Assembly: GCA_000421065.1 (NCBI GenBank)
Contig: ATWD01000001.1
Span: forward strand, 1,054,001-1,118,000
DNA: 64,000 bases
Direction of reading: 5' to 3'
From: Acidobacteriaceae bacterium TAA 166
Lineage (GTDB): Bacteria > Acidobacteriota > Terriglobia > Terriglobales > Acidobacteriaceae
Shown here: piece after piece, positions 38,725 through 48,333 of the stretch
Layout: each line of letters begins with the position of its first letter
Numbering within the stretch: position 1 is the stretch's first letter
Program-made: the position numbers and the translations under genes
The notes under the pieces: model-generated
The model's database searches: none
The model's input: only the letters and a program-made list of their open reading frames with translations
What the model was told of the DNA's origin: nothing

Positions 38725-39462
38725 ATGAGCAGGATGGGTAAAGCGCTCTTCGGTCTGTGGTCGGTGATGACCTTCTCGCTTCTTGGCTATGGCCTGTTTG
38801 TCGCGCTGGGCGACTCTCCTCCTGACGCCGAACAGGGCAATATGATTCGGGCGTTTTACTATCACTTCCCCAACTGGATTGGGGCCGGGATCTTTCTTCC
38901 GCTGAATCTCCTTGCCTCGGTTGCGTATCTCGCGTTGCGCAAGAAGAATGTTCTGGCCGCGACGAAGGCCGATGCCCTGGCGTTGGCGACAGCGGAGATG
39001 GGTGTTCTCTACTGCGTTCTCGGCATGATCACCGGCTCGTTGTGGGGCCGGGTGGAGTGGGGCATCTGGTGGGCGTGGGATGCGCGTCTGACGACGACGC
39101 TGATGCTGGCCCTGATCTATATCGCCTATCTGATGGTGCGGCGCATCTCTTCGGGAAGCTCGCGGGCTACGATCTGCGCCGTGCTCGCCATCTTCGGCTT
39201 TGTGGATATGCCAATCGTCTACATGTCCACGACCTGGTGGCGGACGCAGCATCCCGCGCCGGTGTTTGGAGGCGGCGACGGCTCGGGGATTGCGCCCAGC
39301 ATGATGAGAGCGACGCTCTGGAATGTGACCGCTTGGGTTGCATGGGGCGTTCTCGTGGCCGGCATCCGCTATCGGGGCGAGCTGCAGGCGCAACTGCGGG
39401 AACAGGAAGATGCCTTGCGTGTCCTCGAAGAGGCTTCAATCGAGGAGGCTTCGAATGTCTAG
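38725..39462 (+). CDS. ccmC: CcmC-like cytochrome c biogenesis heme-handling protein
   Basis: A 245-residue inner-membrane protein with six hydrophobic segments and the tryptophan-rich heme motif WWAWDAR (in GIWWAWDARLTTTLML); conserved His in YYHFPNW (first) and near TWWRTQHPA (second) fit the axial ligands. CcmC loads heme onto the chaperone CcmE in system I of cytochrome c maturation. GGAGGATGG precedes the ATG. It overlaps the small ccmD-like gene. Other ccm genes are not in the window. Confidence 0.85.
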   Translation: MSRMGKALFGLWSVMTFSLLGYGLFVALGDSPPDAEQGNMIRAFYYHFPNWIGAGIFLPLNLLASVAYLALRKKNVLAATKADALALATAEMGVLYCVLGMITGSLWGRVEWGIWWAWDARLTTTLMLALIYIAYLMVRRISSGSSRATICAVLAIFGFVDMPIVYMSTTWWRTQHPAPVFGGGDGSGIAPSMMRATLWNVTAWVAWGVLVAGIRYRGELQAQLREQEDALRVLEEASIEEASNV

Positions 39463-39613
39463 CCCATTTGTCCCCTATGATCCATCGATCGACACCCCGA
39501 TGGGCTATCGCCATCTTTTACTGATTTACTGCGTCGTCTGGGCGGTGCAGCTTGCTTACGGAGGATATGCCGTTCTCCAGTGGAAGAGGAGCAGAAAGAA
39601 TAAGAGCGAATAG
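39455..39613 (+). CDS. CcmD-like small membrane protein
   Basis: 52 residues: a short polar start, one transmembrane helix (HLLLIYCVVWAVQLAYGGY), then basic residues LQWKRSRKNKSE. CcmD subunits have exactly this size and layout and help hold CcmC and release of CcmE. CGAGGAGG precedes the ATG, which overlaps the ccmC stop by 8 bases. The assignment rests mainly on size and position, because CcmD is poorly conserved. Confidence 0.65.
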   Translation: MSSPFVPYDPSIDTPMGYRHLLLIYCVVWAVQLAYGGYAVLQWKRSRKNKSE

Positions 39614-39856
39614 GCCGCAGGCGGCGCAGACCGCAGGCGAGAAAGAGCCCGACGAACCTGCGCCTGCGACGATCGCCTCATCGTTCAGGGCTGTTCCCTC
39701 GGATGGATTTTATAGGATCGCCCGAAACGATCGAACTTCTTTCTATCGGAAGACTGGGATGGAGGCAAAGTTTCGTCTCTTCCTCTCTTTCTCGAGAGCA
39801 TAGTTGGGGACGGATGTCGGAAAACCCTGTCCCAGCATGCGATACTAGGACCTGAC

Positions 39857-40561
39857 ATGTACAAAAGAGTCCTCCTCAAGCTCTCAGGAGAAGCCCTGGC
39901 CGCAGGCCGCGGCTTTGGCATCGACGCAGTCTTCATCCATAAGATCGCCGAAGAGATCGCATCCGCCCATGCGCTCGGCTGCCAGATCGGAATCGTCGTT
40001 GGTGGAGGAAACTTCTTCCGCGGGGTTGCGCAGCAGGCCATCGATATGGATCGAGTCGCGGCCGATCATATGGGCATGCTCTCGACGGTCATCAACGCCA
40101 TCGCCCTTCAGGACGCGATCGAGAAACGTGGGGTCTTCTGCCGCGTGATGAGCGCGATCGAGATGCACCAGGTGAGCGAGCCGTACATTCGCCGCCGCGC
40201 CATCCGGCACTTCGAAAAGGGGCGGATCGTCGTCTTCGCCGCGGGCACCGGGAATCCGTTTTTTTCGACCGATACCGCCGCGGCCCTGCGCGCTATGGAG
40301 GTAAAGGCCGATATTCTGCTGAAGGCCACGTCGGTTGACGGCATCTACAGCGCCGACCCCAAGAAGGACCCGACAGCTGAGCGTTTTCCAGAGATCACCT
40401 ACAACGAGATTCTTCACCGCAACCTAGGCGTGATGGACACGACCGCCGTCTCGCTGTGCCGGGACAATCATATGCCGATGATGGTCTTCAGCATGCGCGA
40501 GCAGGGCAACATCGTGCGTGTGGTCGCGGGAGAGAAGATCGGGTCGCTGGTCACCGCCTAG
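39857..40561 (+). CDS. pyrH: UMP kinase
   Basis: Phosphorylates UMP to UDP in pyrimidine nucleotide synthesis; cytoplasmic hexamer. 234 residues. Blocks include [68 protein letters not shown] and [17 protein letters not shown]. In many bacteria pyrH follows rpsB-tsf and precedes frr; here rtcB remnants and ccm genes intervene and an acyltransferase follows, so the local order is rearranged. Confidence 0.97.
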   Translation: MYKRVLLKLSGEALAAGRGFGIDAVFIHKIAEEIASAHALGCQIGIVVGGGNFFRGVAQQAIDMDRVAADHMGMLSTVINAIALQDAIEKRGVFCRVMSAIEMHQVSEPYIRRRAIRHFEKGRIVVFAAGTGNPFFSTDTAAALRAMEVKADILLKATSVDGIYSADPKKDPTAERFPEITYNEILHRNLGVMDTTAVSLCRDNHMPMMVFSMREQGNIVRVVAGEKIGSLVTA

Positions 40562-40645
40562 GGGCGCCCGAAAAGGCGCACCCGTGAAGTTTTTCCGCAT
40601 CAAACCTCACGGAAAGGCGTTCAATCTCAACAGGGACTCTGGAAT

Positions 40646-41788
40646 TTGGCCTCCACTGCAACGACGCCGCTGGTCAAGCCAGCACGCAAACCTTCGCTGC
40701 CGGCGCTGACGGGCATTCGTACCTTACTTGCCTTCAACATCGTTCTGTTTCACTTCACTCCTCCCCACCTGGGACCGATTCGGCCTTTTGTCGAGCACGG
40801 ATTCGTCTTCGTCAATGTCTTCTTCCTGATCTCGGGCTTCATCCTTTCGTACAACTACTTCGACCGTGGCGCGAACCTGGTCAAGCGCGACTTCTGGATG
40901 GCGCGGTTCTCGCGGCTCTATCCGGTCTATCTTCTCGTGCTCGCGATCTCGATTCCGATGCTGGAGCTGGAGTGGCATGCGCGTTCGAGCACGGAGTTCT
41001 GGCAGGGAGTGGCGCTTACGCCGTTCCTGCTGCAGGGCTGGAGCCCATCGCTGGCCACCTTCTGGAATACGGTCGCGTGGACGCTCTCCTGCGAGATGGC
41101 GTTCTATGCGGTGTTTCCCTGGCTGATCCGGCTGCCGTGGCCGCGCAGGCCTTCGCGGCTGATCCTCACCATCCTGGTGCTGTGGGTGATCGACCTGACG
41201 CCGGCAGTGCTTTATCTCTGGCTGAATCCGGATCATCTTCCCGGAGCGGTGGTGGACCGCTATACCTCGACGACCTTCGTACGATTTTTGAAGTACACGC
41301 CAATTCCCTACGCACCTACATTTTTTTCGGGGATTGCGCTCTCGCGGCTGCAGCTGACGATGGAGATCTCCGAGAGACAGCGGATGGCGGTTGCGGCGGT
41401 CGCTTTGACGGGGCTGGGGCTCTTCTTCTATCTGGGCTCGGAGAGGGTCTCTTACCTGATTCTGCATGGCGGACTTCTGCTTCCGCTGTTCGCCGCGCTG
41501 GTCTTCGGGCTGAGCGGGCGGCATGCGATCTCGAGCGTCTTCTCGTGGGGGCCGTTGCTGCTGGTGGGCGAGAGCAGCTACTGCCTGTACCTTCTGCACT
41601 TCAACGTCTTCGTGCTGATCCATCAATATCATCTGCCGGAGCGGCTGCACGTCGCGTCGCTCGATCCGTGGATCTCCTATGCGGCGTTGGTGGGTCTCTC
41701 CATCCTGATCTATCGCGGCTTTGAGAATCCGGTGCGGAAGGCTATCCTGAGACGGTTTCCTCCGACCTCTCGTCAGAAGCCCGCGTAA
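40646..41788 (+). CDS. Acyltransferase family 3 membrane protein (OafA-type)
   Basis: 380 residues with about ten transmembrane helices. AT3 landmarks: ALTGIRTLLAFNIVLFHF in helix 1 with the catalytic-type His, FFLISGFILSY, RFSRLYPVY, WTLSCEMAFYAVFPWLI, and YCLYLLHFNVFVL. These proteins add acetyl or other acyl groups to surface polysaccharides or antibiotics from cytoplasmic acyl-CoA. The TTG start at 40646 (MASTATTPLV) has a weak CAGGGA. It is similar in layout to the acyltransferase at 52761-53927. The substrate is unknown. Confidence 0.88.
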   Translation: MASTATTPLVKPARKPSLPALTGIRTLLAFNIVLFHFTPPHLGPIRPFVEHGFVFVNVFFLISGFILSYNYFDRGANLVKRDFWMARFSRLYPVYLLVLAISIPMLELEWHARSSTEFWQGVALTPFLLQGWSPSLATFWNTVAWTLSCEMAFYAVFPWLIRLPWPRRPSRLILTILVLWVIDLTPAVLYLWLNPDHLPGAVVDRYTSTTFVRFLKYTPIPYAPTFFSGIALSRLQLTMEISERQRMAVAAVALTGLGLFFYLGSERVSYLILHGGLLLPLFAALVFGLSGRHAISSVFSWGPLLLVGESSYCLYLLHFNVFVLIHQYHLPERLHVASLDPWISYAALVGLSILIYRGFENPVRKAILRRFPPTSRQKPA

Positions 41789-41819
41789 GGAAACGACCTG
41801 GGCTCAGCAGTAGAAACGG

Positions 41820-41850
41820 AAAGAGCCTCGCAGAAGCGAGGCTCTTTCCG
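41820..41850. terminator. Bidirectional rho-independent terminator
   Basis: AAAGAGCCTCGC (41820-41831), loop AGAA, GCGAGGCTCTTT (41836-41847), then CCGTT. Lies between the convergent acyltransferase and first lipoprotein genes and can serve both. Confidence 0.85.
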
Positions 41851-41905
41851 TTATGAGCGGTTTCGAAGTGTGAAGTCCGTTTGCAGGAGAATAGGGTGGA
41901 ACCGG

Positions 41906-43177
41906 TTAGGGGTTGACCACCTGGGTTGCATGCGATCCGTTGGCCACGGCGACGATGCAGGTCGGCGTTCCCGCTGCCGGGAACGGCGTATTCTGCACGT
42001 TCTGCAGGGTTCCGTTGTGGGAATCGAGCTTGAGGCCGGTCGTCGTGTTGTCGAGGGTGTTCGAGCTGTAGAGATAGATTCCCAACGCATTCTCGATGGA
42101 GAGGCAGCTGGGGCCGGTACCGACCTTGGTCGCACTCGACCCGACAGAACCTGTGGGAGCTCCGGTGGCCGGGTCGATGGCGAAGGCGCTGACTGTGTTG
42201 TCGTTGAAGTTCGAGACGTAGAGATATTTGCTCCGCGGGTCGACGGTGACAGCGACCGGAAGCAGGCCGGTAGCGAAGGGCGAGTTCTGCATGGGTTGCA
42301 GCACGCCTCCGTTGAGGACCAGGTTTCCATAGAGCTGATTGGTTGCGCGGTCGGTGACGTAGATGAAGCGCGTCGTCGGATCGACGGCGATGGCGCTGGG
42401 CTGGGTTCCCGCACCGTAGCCGACGGCTACGGTCTTTCCGGTTTGATCGGTCGAGATCCTGGTGTTGCCGACGGGCGCCAGGGCCCCGGAGTTCGTATCC
42501 TGCGAGAAGGCCAGGATCCATCCTGCGGGTGAGCCGGAGCCGACGGCGGGCTCGGCATCGATGACGTAGACATTGTGGTTGAAGTTCGTGGTGACAAGAT
42601 CGACCGGATTATTGCCGACGGGCTGCACGGCGGGGGTTCCCAGGGTGTAGTCCGAGGTGTTGACCGGGAAGATGTTTACGCCGCCGGGGCCGGGATTCGA
42701 GGCCGAATAACCCTGCTGATAGGTGAAGGTGACGTAGAGGAACTTCTGCGAGGGATCGAGCGACATGGAGGTCGGGTGCGATCCGGTGGGATAGGTTCCC
42801 TTGGAGGTCAGCTTGCCTGTCTCCTCGTCGATTGCGAAGAGCTGGACGGTCGAGTCGTCCTGGTTCAAGACATAGACGAAGAGGTCGTTGCTCGAAGCAA
42901 TGACCTTGATCGGATTGTTGCCTGCGGCGACCGGGGAACCGGCAATCGGCACCAGGGCTCCGGACTGGTAGTCGACCGCGTACTCGTTGATCCCGGCGTT
43001 TTGGGCGGTCGCGTAGACATAGGCCACGGTGTAGTCGCGGGTGCAGGCAGTGAGACCGAGCGCTCCGGTCAGCAGAAGCGCCGAGGCTACGCGTGAAACC
43101 ACCGAGGCCTTGCCGTCCAGAAGCCTGGGAGCCGGGTCCGAGGACGTCGATTTGAAGATCTTTCCTGTCAAACTCAT
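41906..43177 (-). CDS. Beta-propeller lipoprotein, lactonase-like (paralogue 1 of 3)
   Basis: A 423-residue lipoprotein: signal with lipobox LGLTAC around residue 45, then a beta-propeller of the 6-phosphogluconolactonase/YVTN type (repeats such as FVYVLNQDDSTVQLFAIDE, FLYVTFTYQQG, FIYVTDRATNQLYG, KYLYVSNFNDNTVSAFAID) and a Thr/Asn-rich end. It is anchored in the envelope. AAGGAAGAAC precedes the ATG. It has two tandem paralogues upstream. No catalytic residues of a true lactonase can be confirmed, so it may be a carbohydrate- or protein-binding surface protein. Confidence 0.75.
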   Translation of the reverse strand: MSLTGKIFKSTSSDPAPRLLDGKASVVSRVASALLLTGALGLTACTRDYTVAYVYATAQNAGINEYAVDYQSGALVPIAGSPVAAGNNPIKVIASSNDLFVYVLNQDDSTVQLFAIDEETGKLTSKGTYPTGSHPTSMSLDPSQKFLYVTFTYQQGYSASNPGPGGVNIFPVNTSDYTLGTPAVQPVGNNPVDLVTTNFNHNVYVIDAEPAVGSGSPAGWILAFSQDTNSGALAPVGNTRISTDQTGKTVAVGYGAGTQPSAIAVDPTTRFIYVTDRATNQLYGNLVLNGGVLQPMQNSPFATGLLPVAVTVDPRSKYLYVSNFNDNTVSAFAIDPATGAPTGSVGSSATKVGTGPSCLSIENALGIYLYSSNTLDNTTTGLKLDSHNGTLQNVQNTPFPAAGTPTCIVAVANGSHATQVVNP

Positions 43178-43237
43178 GTTCTTCCTTCATCCGGCGGAGC
43201 AGGCCGCCATGCCATCATTTTATCTTCCGTCAGAGCG

Positions 43238-44470
43238 TCAGCGTCCCGGAACCGTGGGAACCGCCACCAGGCAGGAGGGTAAAGCGTTCGCACCGAACGG
43301 CGTTCTTTGGACCTGCCGAAGCGTTCCGTCCGTGGGATCCATCTGGTTTCCCGAGATGTTGTTGCTCAGCGAATTCGAGGTGTAAAGATAGATCGCGTGC
43401 GTCGCGTCTCCGGTGCTGGGAGCTCCAATGAAGCTCAGGCAGGTCGGACCGGTTCCCACCTGATAGCTTCTTGCCGTGCTCGAGATGATCGGGGCGCCGT
43501 TGGCCGCAAAGGTGAACCCGTTGACCGCACCTGCGCCATTGGCAGCGACATAAAGATATTTGCCGCTCGCGTCGATGGTCATTGCCGCCGGGCTGGTATC
43601 CGTGCTGGCGGTTCCGATGAGCGTGGGGGTTCCATCGGCTCCGATCGAGTAGCCCATCACCTCGTTCAAGGTGGAGTCGGTGACATAGACATGGCCGCCG
43701 GAGCTGTCGGTGAGAATGCCGGCCGGGGTAACGCCGGAATTAAAGCCGGTCGAGGCGATATTGAGCGGATTGATGGTGACTCCGGGGAGGGGGCTCAGAC
43801 TGCCGTTGCTGGCGTTCTGCGAGAAGCCGAAGAGGTTCGCCTGGGTCGCGGAGTCCTGCGAGATGAGATAGACGAAGTGGTTTGGGCTGGTGGCCGAGAT
43901 CTTGACCGGGTTGCGTCCAACGTGGAAGTCCGTGGGGCTGCCGAGGCTGCCATCGGAGTTGATAGGGAAGATGGTCACGCCCCCGGGCCCGGGGTTTCCA
44001 GGAGTGTAGAGCTGCTGCTGGGTTCCATCCGGCAGGAGCGTGTTCTGGTAGGTGTAGGTGACGTAGAGGAACTTGCCCGCGGCATCGATCGAGGCGTCGG
44101 TGGCGAAGCTTCCGGTGATGGTATAGAGCTTCTGGGGGTAAAGCTTGCCGTCGGTTCCGATCAGGAAGTGCGCCACGTTGGAGTCGTCGCGATGGACCAC
44201 GTAGATGCTAAGGTGATCCGGCGAGGCGATGACTGTGACGGGATTCTTTCCGCCTGAGGGAAGCGGAGAGTTCGCCAGCTGGACCAGATAGCCCTGCTGG
44301 TAGTCGACCTTGTAGCCGTTGACCAAGCCTGCAGTAGCCTGAGACGAGGTGCTGTAGATGTAGCCGACGGTATAGTCACGACCGCAGGCCGTCAGGCCGA
44401 GCCCGATCGCCAGGGAACCGATTGAGGCGATCGCGGCTTTGACTCCACGGCCCATCTTCTTCAAGCTCAT
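43238..44470 (-). CDS. Beta-propeller lipoprotein, lactonase-like (paralogue 2 of 3)
   Basis: About 410 residues. Start MSLKKMGRGVKAAI at 44470, preceded by TAAGGAAGCGC; a longer frame upstream is not used because it precedes the signal. Lipobox LGLTAC near residue 29, then propeller repeats (HLSIYVVHRDDSNVAHFL, KFLYVTYTYQNT, HVYVTDSTLNEVMGYSI, KYLYVAANGAGAVNGF). Shares the RDYTVGYIYSTSSQ and GPGGVTIFPINSDG blocks with paralogue 1 (RDYTVAYVYATAQ, GPGGVNIFPVNTSD), so the two arose by duplication. Envelope location is inferred from the lipobox. Confidence 0.75.
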   Translation of the reverse strand: MSLKKMGRGVKAAIASIGSLAIGLGLTACGRDYTVGYIYSTSSQATAGLVNGYKVDYQQGYLVQLANSPLPSGGKNPVTVIASPDHLSIYVVHRDDSNVAHFLIGTDGKLYPQKLYTITGSFATDASIDAAGKFLYVTYTYQNTLLPDGTQQQLYTPGNPGPGGVTIFPINSDGSLGSPTDFHVGRNPVKISATSPNHFVYLISQDSATQANLFGFSQNASNGSLSPLPGVTINPLNIASTGFNSGVTPAGILTDSSGGHVYVTDSTLNEVMGYSIGADGTPTLIGTASTDTSPAAMTIDASGKYLYVAANGAGAVNGFTFAANGAPIISSTARSYQVGTGPTCLSFIGAPSTGDATHAIYLYTSNSLSNNISGNQMDPTDGTLRQVQRTPFGANALPSCLVAVPTVPGR

Positions 44471-44593
44471 GCGCTTCCTTACTCCAGATACCACACCGGC
44501 CTCATCGTCGAGTAGCTCGGTCATCTCCTCCGCGGCCTCTTCTGCGGGAGAAGAGGCCGCGGACGTGTTTCTTTTGACTCGTCCGCCGGGTTC

Positions 44594-45853
44594 TTAGCTT
44601 ACGTTCGGGCTAAGCGCCAGACAGGTGGGCTGTCCAATCGTCGGGAAGGTCGAGTTTCTCGGAAGAGCTCTCAACTCGCCCGTGGTAGAGTCGATCCTCT
44701 TGCCCGTAAGTGTGTTGTCGATGTTGCCCGAGACGTAGATCCATTGCTGGGTCGGGTCTTCCACCATGCAGACCGGACCTGCCCCGGTAGTATAGGGGTT
44801 GCCGGGGGAGATCACGCCGCCGCCCGTTCCGAGAGGCTGCAGCTTGCCGGTGGTCGGGTCGATGGTGAAGGCCGAGATGGAGCTGCCCGGATTGTTGGGA
44901 TCGAGCGAGGAACGATTGAGGACGTAGAGTGTCTTGCCCTTGGTATCCGCCATCGAGTAGACCGGGTTCGAGGTCGACGGAAGGTTGTTGACGGGACCAC
45001 CGGTAAGAACGTTCAGCGAGCAGGCCGAGGATCCCGTGCCCACGGTGTAGGCGATGATGCGCCCGCCGGGGGAGTCGGACTGCGCGCCGGCGTCGGTCAC
45101 GTACACGTAGTTGCCTTGGGTGCTGATGGAGGTAGGATTGACGGCCTGGGTGGCAATGGTCGAGTTCGCCGTGGTGACAAGCTGCCCGTTCGCACCAACC
45201 GCGTAAGGAACGATCGTCTGGTCGCCGGTGTTGACCGTAAAGAGGCAGCTGCCGGAGACACGCATCATGTTGGGGACCTTGCCTACCGGGAAGAAGGTCA
45301 GCTGGCTCTGGTTGCTGTCCTTGAACTGCTGGTTGGGGACCAGCTGCATACGGCCGGTGTTGGGGTCGAGGGCGAAGACGGTGATGTCGCCGAGGCCGTT
45401 GGGATTGGGGTACTCGGGGACATCGGGGTAGAGCGAGTCGAGCACGTACAGGTAGTTGCCATCGCTGCTCATCGTCGCCCAGATGGGCGAGCTTCCGCGA
45501 CTGGTGTAGGTCTGCTGAAAGGTCAGGACGCCGTCGCCGCCGACGCTGTACAGAGCGATGTTTCCGGCGATCGACTTGGTGTCGTCTCCCTTATTGACCA
45601 CATAGACGAATCGTCCGCCCGGCTTCACGGCGACGGAGATCGGATTGGTGCCGTTCGAGCTGAAGGGCGAGCCCACGACCTGAGTGAGGTTTCCGGTAAA
45701 GTTATCGACCTTGAACCCGGCGATCTGATTGTACTGAGTGCCCAGCACCCACAGAAAGGCGACAGTGCCGCCCCCGCACGCCGTCATGCCCAGACCCAAT
45801 GCAACGGAGACTACCAAGGCCAAGGTAACCCGGCCAATCCTGCTCAACTTCAT
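44594..45853 (-). CDS. Beta-propeller lipoprotein, lactonase-like (paralogue 3 of 3)
   Basis: About 419 residues. Start MKLSRIGRVTLAL at 45853 with TTAAGGAAGCGC upstream, the same sequence as for paralogue 2. Lipobox LGMTACGGG around residue 26; propeller repeats RFVYVVNKGDDTK, NYLYVLDSLYPDV, NYVYVTDAGAQSD, KTLYVLNRSSLDP. It is more divergent than the other two and ends QWIYVSGNIDNTLTGKR...PTCLALSPNVS. The gene is probably first in the tandem set (upstream on the minus strand); the three may be co-transcribed since the gaps are about 60-125 bases. Confidence 0.73.
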   Translation of the reverse strand: MKLSRIGRVTLALVVSVALGLGMTACGGGTVAFLWVLGTQYNQIAGFKVDNFTGNLTQVVGSPFSSNGTNPISVAVKPGGRFVYVVNKGDDTKSIAGNIALYSVGGDGVLTFQQTYTSRGSSPIWATMSSDGNYLYVLDSLYPDVPEYPNPNGLGDITVFALDPNTGRMQLVPNQQFKDSNQSQLTFFPVGKVPNMMRVSGSCLFTVNTGDQTIVPYAVGANGQLVTTANSTIATQAVNPTSISTQGNYVYVTDAGAQSDSPGGRIIAYTVGTGSSACSLNVLTGGPVNNLPSTSNPVYSMADTKGKTLYVLNRSSLDPNNPGSSISAFTIDPTTGKLQPLGTGGGVISPGNPYTTGAGPVCMVEDPTQQWIYVSGNIDNTLTGKRIDSTTGELRALPRNSTFPTIGQPTCLALSPNVS

Positions 45854-46024
45854 GCGCTTCCTTAATCCTCGCCGACGCCGGCTTGCTGACGCCGCTTTCC
45901 TGCGAGCAACTCTTAGGGATAGATTCCTCTCGACATTGTAGAAGGTGTGCGGCGTTTGTGCCACTTCCGGAGCCGGAATCATTCGCTCTGACTACCGATC
46001 TTTCACATGGAAAACCGCCCCACA

Positions 46025-46058
46025 GACAGGAACCCGGACCGAGATCCGGGTTCCTGTC
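46025..46058. terminator. Perfect 14-bp hairpin after the M13 peptidase gene
   Basis: GACAGGAACCCGGA (46025-46038) pairs with TCCGGGTTCCTGTC (46045-46058). No clean T-tract follows on either strand, so it is a probable but imperfect terminator between the convergent ends. Confidence 0.55.
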
Positions 46059-46072
46059 AACCATCTTCAACC

Positions 46073-48133
46073 TTACCAGACGCGGCACGCATTCGCCGGC
46101 ATCATGGGTTGTCCTACCTTGCAGCCGAAGGCCTTGCCGAACTCGTCGAAGTTCTGCACGCTTCCGTTGGTGCGCCAGCGGCCCGCGGAGTGCGGATCGG
46201 TCCTAGCACGGAGCCGCGCCGCCTGCTCGGTGACGTTCTCGCACCAGACCTGGCCGAAGCCGAGGAAGTAGCGCTGGGCCGGAGTATAGTTGTCGATCCT
46301 GGCGGTCGTGGAGGCGTTCTGCTCGGCCAGCGTGCTCATCAGCGCCTGGTAGGCGATGCGGAGACCGCCGTTGTCGGCGGTGTTCTCGCCGAGGGTGAGC
46401 TTGCCGTTCAGGTTCTGCCCGGGCGCCACCTCGAAGCCGTCGTACTCCTTCGCCTCGCAGCCGGTGCGCTCGTCGAACTTCTTCTTGTCCTCGTCGGTCC
46501 ACCAGCTGCGCACGTTGCCCTGGGGATCGTACTGGCTGCCCTGGTCGTCGAAGGCGTGGGTCATCTCGTGCCCGATGACGACGCCGATCGCTCCGAAGTT
46601 GGCGGCGGGATCGATCTTGAAGTCATAGAACGGAGGCTGCAGGATTCCAGCCGGAAAGTTGATGTCGTTCATGGCCGGGTTGTAGTAGGCGTTGACGGTG
46701 GGAGGAGTCATGTCCCACTCCTTCTCGTCGACGGGCTGGCCGATCTTGGCCAGGTCGCGGCGGTCGTCGAAGGCGGCGACCTGCTGAACGTTGCCGACGG
46801 GGTTATCGCGCTCGACCTTGACCGAGGAGTAGTCGCGCCACTTCTCGGGATAGCCGATCTTGTCGCGGAAGGCGTCGAGCTTCTTCTTCGCTTCGACCTT
46901 GGTGGCGTCGCTCATCCAGTCCAGATGCTGGATGTCCTGGTCGAGGGCGGCCTCGAGGGCCTTGACCAGCTTCTCCATGTTGTCCTTGGCGGCGGGAGGA
47001 AAGTTCTTCGCCACCCAGTCCTGCCCGACCGCCTCGCCCAACGCGCGATCGGTCGCCTGGGTGCAGCGCTTCCAGCGTGGAGCGAGCTCCTTCTGCCCGG
47101 CGAGCGTGGCGGCATAGAAGTGGAAGTTCTCCTGCACGAAAACGTCGCTGAGGTTGGGGGCGTAGCGATGGATGGTGTGCCAGCGCAGGTAGCTCTTGAG
47201 ATCGTTGAGATCAGCGGTTTCGATCTGCCGATTCATCGCTTTGAAGAAGCCGGGCGTGGCTACGTTGACGGTCGCAAGGCCGCTCTGCTTCTTCGCCGCG
47301 AGGTAGACCTTCCAGTCGAAGTCGGGCGTGAGCGACTCGAGCTCGGCGATGGTCATGATGTGGTAGACATTGGCGGGATTGCGACGATCGACGCGCGCCA
47401 TGGAGCCTTCGGCCAGCGCGGTCTCGATGGCAAGCACACTTCTGGCCTCCTTGGCCGCCTGTTCGGGAGAGTCGCCGGTGAGGGTGAACATCCTGGTCAT
47501 GTGCTCGAGGTACTGCTCACGCAGTTTGGTGGAGCGCTCGTCCTTGTTCAGGTAGTAATCGCGGTCGGGGAGTCCGAGGCCGGCCTGGTCGACCTCGCCG
47601 ATCTGCTTGCTGGAGTCCTTCTGGTCCTGGTCGGAGCCGAAGGCGAAGAGGTAGCCCATGGCATACCGGTTCTCGGTCTCGCCGAAGAGGGTGGCCAGGT
47701 GCTTGCGGTCGTTCCAGGAGGCAATCTCCTGGAGGATGGGCTCGATGGGCTTCGCTCCCAGACGATCGGCGAGCGAGGTGTTCATGCAGGCGGCGTAGTA
47801 GTCGCCGTACTTTTTCTGGAGCGGAGTCCTGGGGGAGTCGGCGGCGGCCTTCAGCTCGGAGTAGAGAAGGTAGTTGTTGTACTCGGCCAGCTCATTGAAG
47901 CGACCCCAGCGGGTCTGATCGCCGGGGATGGGATTGTTCTTGCGCCAGTTTCCGCAGGCGTACTGGTAGAAGTCCGTGCAGGGGTCGGCGGTGGCGTCGA
48001 TGGCGGAGAGGTCGAGACTGATGGGCTTCTTCGGGGCCGTCTTTGGCCCGGAGGCCTCCTGCGCGATAGCCGGATGCAGGCCGGCGGCCAACACAAGGGC
48101 AGGAATAAGGTATTTAGACGAGGGGATCTTCAT
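46073..48133 (-). CDS. Secreted M13-family zinc metallopeptidase (neprilysin-like)
   Basis: A 686-residue exported peptidase; signal peptide 1-24 (LIPALVLAAGLHPAIAQ). Zinc site HEMTH at 522-526 with Glu583 in GENTADNGG, the M13 motif NAYYNPAMNDI upstream, and the C-terminal CRVW that closes the fold. M13 enzymes cut short peptides on the outside of the cytoplasmic membrane. GAAGGAGCGCC before the ATG is a good ribosome binding site. The gene is single; the neighbours on both sides have different directions or gaps. Confidence 0.94.
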   Translation of the reverse strand: MKIPSSKYLIPALVLAAGLHPAIAQEASGPKTAPKKPISLDLSAIDATADPCTDFYQYACGNWRKNNPIPGDQTRWGRFNELAEYNNYLLYSELKAAADSPRTPLQKKYGDYYAACMNTSLADRLGAKPIEPILQEIASWNDRKHLATLFGETENRYAMGYLFAFGSDQDQKDSSKQIGEVDQAGLGLPDRDYYLNKDERSTKLREQYLEHMTRMFTLTGDSPEQAAKEARSVLAIETALAEGSMARVDRRNPANVYHIMTIAELESLTPDFDWKVYLAAKKQSGLATVNVATPGFFKAMNRQIETADLNDLKSYLRWHTIHRYAPNLSDVFVQENFHFYAATLAGQKELAPRWKRCTQATDRALGEAVGQDWVAKNFPPAAKDNMEKLVKALEAALDQDIQHLDWMSDATKVEAKKKLDAFRDKIGYPEKWRDYSSVKVERDNPVGNVQQVAAFDDRRDLAKIGQPVDEKEWDMTPPTVNAYYNPAMNDINFPAGILQPPFYDFKIDPAANFGAIGVVIGHEMTHAFDDQGSQYDPQGNVRSWWTDEDKKKFDERTGCEAKEYDGFEVAPGQNLNGKLTLGENTADNGGLRIAYQALMSTLAEQNASTTARIDNYTPAQRYFLGFGQVWCENVTEQAARLRARTDPHSAGRWRTNGSVQNFDEFGKAFGCKVGQPMMPANACRVW

Positions 48134-48333
48134 GGCGCTCCTTCAAGGGAAACTCGGCTGTCAAGAATAGATTCTCATTTATTGAGAGGCAGCTGGCAAG
48201 CGAGCGATGGCCGCGCTCCCTTTGCTTCATCCACGCAGGAAGTCCGAGCCGCTCTCATTCAAAATCAGAACGGGGCCGCAGACAAGACGCGGAGACGATC
48301 TTCCGTCACAAAATCCTGAGGAAAGTGTGGAGC

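Noticed and set aside
46007..48319. A 770-codon open frame on the plus strand over the M13 peptidase gene
   Set aside because: Antisense to a complete M13 peptidase with HEMTH and GENTAD; Val/Gly/Glu-rich shadow.
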